Of a stretch of 64,000 bases of DNA, positions 62,423 through 64,000 are shown piece after piece. The notes below the pieces were generated by a model, which ran no database searches, was not told where the DNA came from, and saw only the letters and a list, made by a program, of their open reading frames with translations. Origin of the DNA: Siderastrea siderea (lineage: Eukaryota > Cnidaria > Anthozoa > Scleractinia > Rhizangiidae); the NCBI GenBank assembly GCA_964030785.1, contig OZ034975.1, positions 38,303,569-38,367,568 of the forward strand, in the 5' to 3' direction. A program made the position numbers and the translations under genes. Position 1 is the stretch's first letter, and each line of letters starts with the position of its first letter.

Positions 62423-62430
62423 AAGCAGGT

Positions 62431-64000
62431 GTTCCAGGCTGTTCCATGTTTATGATTTTTAGGGGAGGCAGAAATGACATCATATCAAGACGAACATGGC
62501 CCTATCAAGTTTATGACAGGTGTATCACTTAATATAATTATGGGGTCCACCCTTCGTACAGCTGCTATCTGAGTACTTTCAGGAGGGGGAAATGGTTGAC
62601 CCATAAAAACTGAAGGAATTGATTGTTGTTTGAAGCAAAAAAATACTTCTTTTGTGGGTGTTGCATATGTTCCTTGTCACTCCAAGAAGTACTAATACCT
62701 CTTGAAGAGTTGTTCCTGCCAGCATGAATTTCTGACATTATAGTACCTTAAAACCTTAGAAAGTATCAAAACACGCTGACAACGGTCATTTTTAATTCAA
62801 ACACCCTAAGTGGTACCAAAGCATGAATTGTAATCACGGTGACCCCTTCACTGCACTATGGGAGCCCCTTCCCTCTCACCTCCTAGGTTAAGTACCACTC
62901 TGTAGTAACTGAAGAAAATACAAAGTTTAGATACATTTCAAAGAGTAGTACAAGTGTCAACCAAATATGATGTTAATATTATCTAGCAAGACTGCCAAGC
63001 TGTTAATGGACATATTCAAAGCCCTTTCAGTATCCACTTTTACTTGGGAAGCTGTCTCTAATTTTTAAAACCAGACAAGATGGAATGGCTATTGGGGTTT
63101 GTCGTCCCAGCTTCATACGTATCCAGTAAGTGTATTGCCTATAAGCAACATTACTGTATACACGTTCTGAGAACGAAAGAGGAAACAACAGTCTCATAAG
63201 AAAGATACACAGATGAGTAAAAGGTAACTCATCAGTAAAGGGATTAAATAAATATGTCAACTACAAAAATAAATCTATATTAAATAAATAAACAGGTAGC
63301 TAACCAGTAACAACAGTAGAAAAACAACATTAACTCGATTTCACAGTCTTAGAAATAATGAAATCACATTTGATTTGTTTAAGCTAAAATTTGAGAGCTT
63401 GTTTTTGCTTTCAACTAACAATAATATTACTTATGTTGTACTGGTAGTACAACTGATTGTAAACCCAATACTTGTTAAACCATATACATCAAAGGAGTCA
63501 CAAAGTGCACAAAGTTGCTAAGAACTTAACAAGGTATACTGTTTATGTAATCATGTTCATTCATGTAACAAGGGTTTTTGTAATTGTCATTTCATTATTG
63601 TTCCTTGATCTTTTACTACTTTCACGTCACCTTTTGTCAAATATCTTAGTATTTAGCACACAACCTCATAAGCATTGCAACATCTCATCATGTATTAATG
63701 AAGGATCTTTTCTCGTGAACACAATTTATAGGTGATTCATTTTTGGACCAAAATATGTAATTTTCCCTCCCCACTGGTCCCCTGGTTCCTCCCCTGCTCC
63801 CAAAGGTTTTTCTTTCTCTTTTCCCAAAAAAATCCAACCACAAAGCAGCTCTCAGTGTGCCCGCTGTCAGAGCAAACATGTAATTTTCCTTACCCATCTT
63901 GAGAACCAGATGTGTAATTTTTCCCACCCACTTTCAGAACTGACAAAACATAACTGTCACCCCCGAATCAATTACCATTTTCAGACCTGACTTTTAAGTC
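62431..64000. other. Right end of window, no gene recognised
   Basis: Short frames at 63027-63260, 63472-63735 and 63688-63927 have no known similarity and no splice-consistent phase 1 entry. Near 63730-63960 the phrase ATGTAATTTT(C/T)CC recurs with spacing of roughly 70-130 bases (about 63754, 63878, 63911), a loose repeat. Confidence 0.4.

Overview
The window looks like nuclear DNA of an animal, most likely an anthozoan cnidarian such as a stony coral. The reasons are AT-rich DNA with long introns, GT-AG exons, dense small inverted-repeat transposons, copia, gypsy and Penelope remnants, and receptor genes built from Ig-like exons. The cnidarian call rests on recalled repeat styles and protein similarity, not on a search.

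Two host genes are supported, both on the + strand. The first is the 3' end of a receptor-type tyrosine kinase. Its last two coding exons are about 10083-10224 and 11002-11061, and everything to their left behaves as intron or upstream DNA. The second is a large gene that starts with a signal-peptide exon (16088-16154). It continues with Ig-like exons at 22128, 35981, 36396, 38362, 39072, 48568, 49312 and 50010, then three exons coding for a SEA domain and a Thr/Pro-rich stalk (58424, 60166, 60289). It is still open at its last exon (60509), so the membrane segment and any cytoplasmic part lie beyond the window. All Ig exons are symmetric (phase 1-1). A further Ig exon at 33140-33468 keeps both splice sites but carries a 1-base deletion and an in-frame stop. 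Exons 38362+39072 and 48568+49312 are a duplicated two-Ig module.

The rest is mostly repeats. 1-10 kb: AT-rich repeat, a broken copia element split by another insertion, small inverted-repeat elements, and two arrays of a 9-bp repeat just before the kinase exon. 11-21 kb: a 1.9-kb repeat (family A), a Harbinger-type derivative with a partial ORF, and several MITEs. 21-36 kb: a SINE-like sequence, a Penelope-type fragment between perfect 125-bp inverted repeats, a gypsy integrase ORF, a pentanucleotide array invaded by a piggyBac-like MITE, and a 106-bp exact direct repeat. 36-48 kb: a Mutator-like MITE, a Harbinger-like MITE, a 4.4-kb hAT-like element with another element inside it, a 1.14-kb TIR element carrying a HIRAN-like ORF, and an inverted copy of family A. 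51-64 kb: a 90-bp minisatellite, small foldbacks, a broken THAP domain and a hAT-like MITE.

The most unusual items are the decayed but still spliceable Ig exon, the SEA-domain receptor beside a receptor kinase, the HIRAN ORF inside a transposase-free TIR element, and several elements whose target duplications can be read directly.
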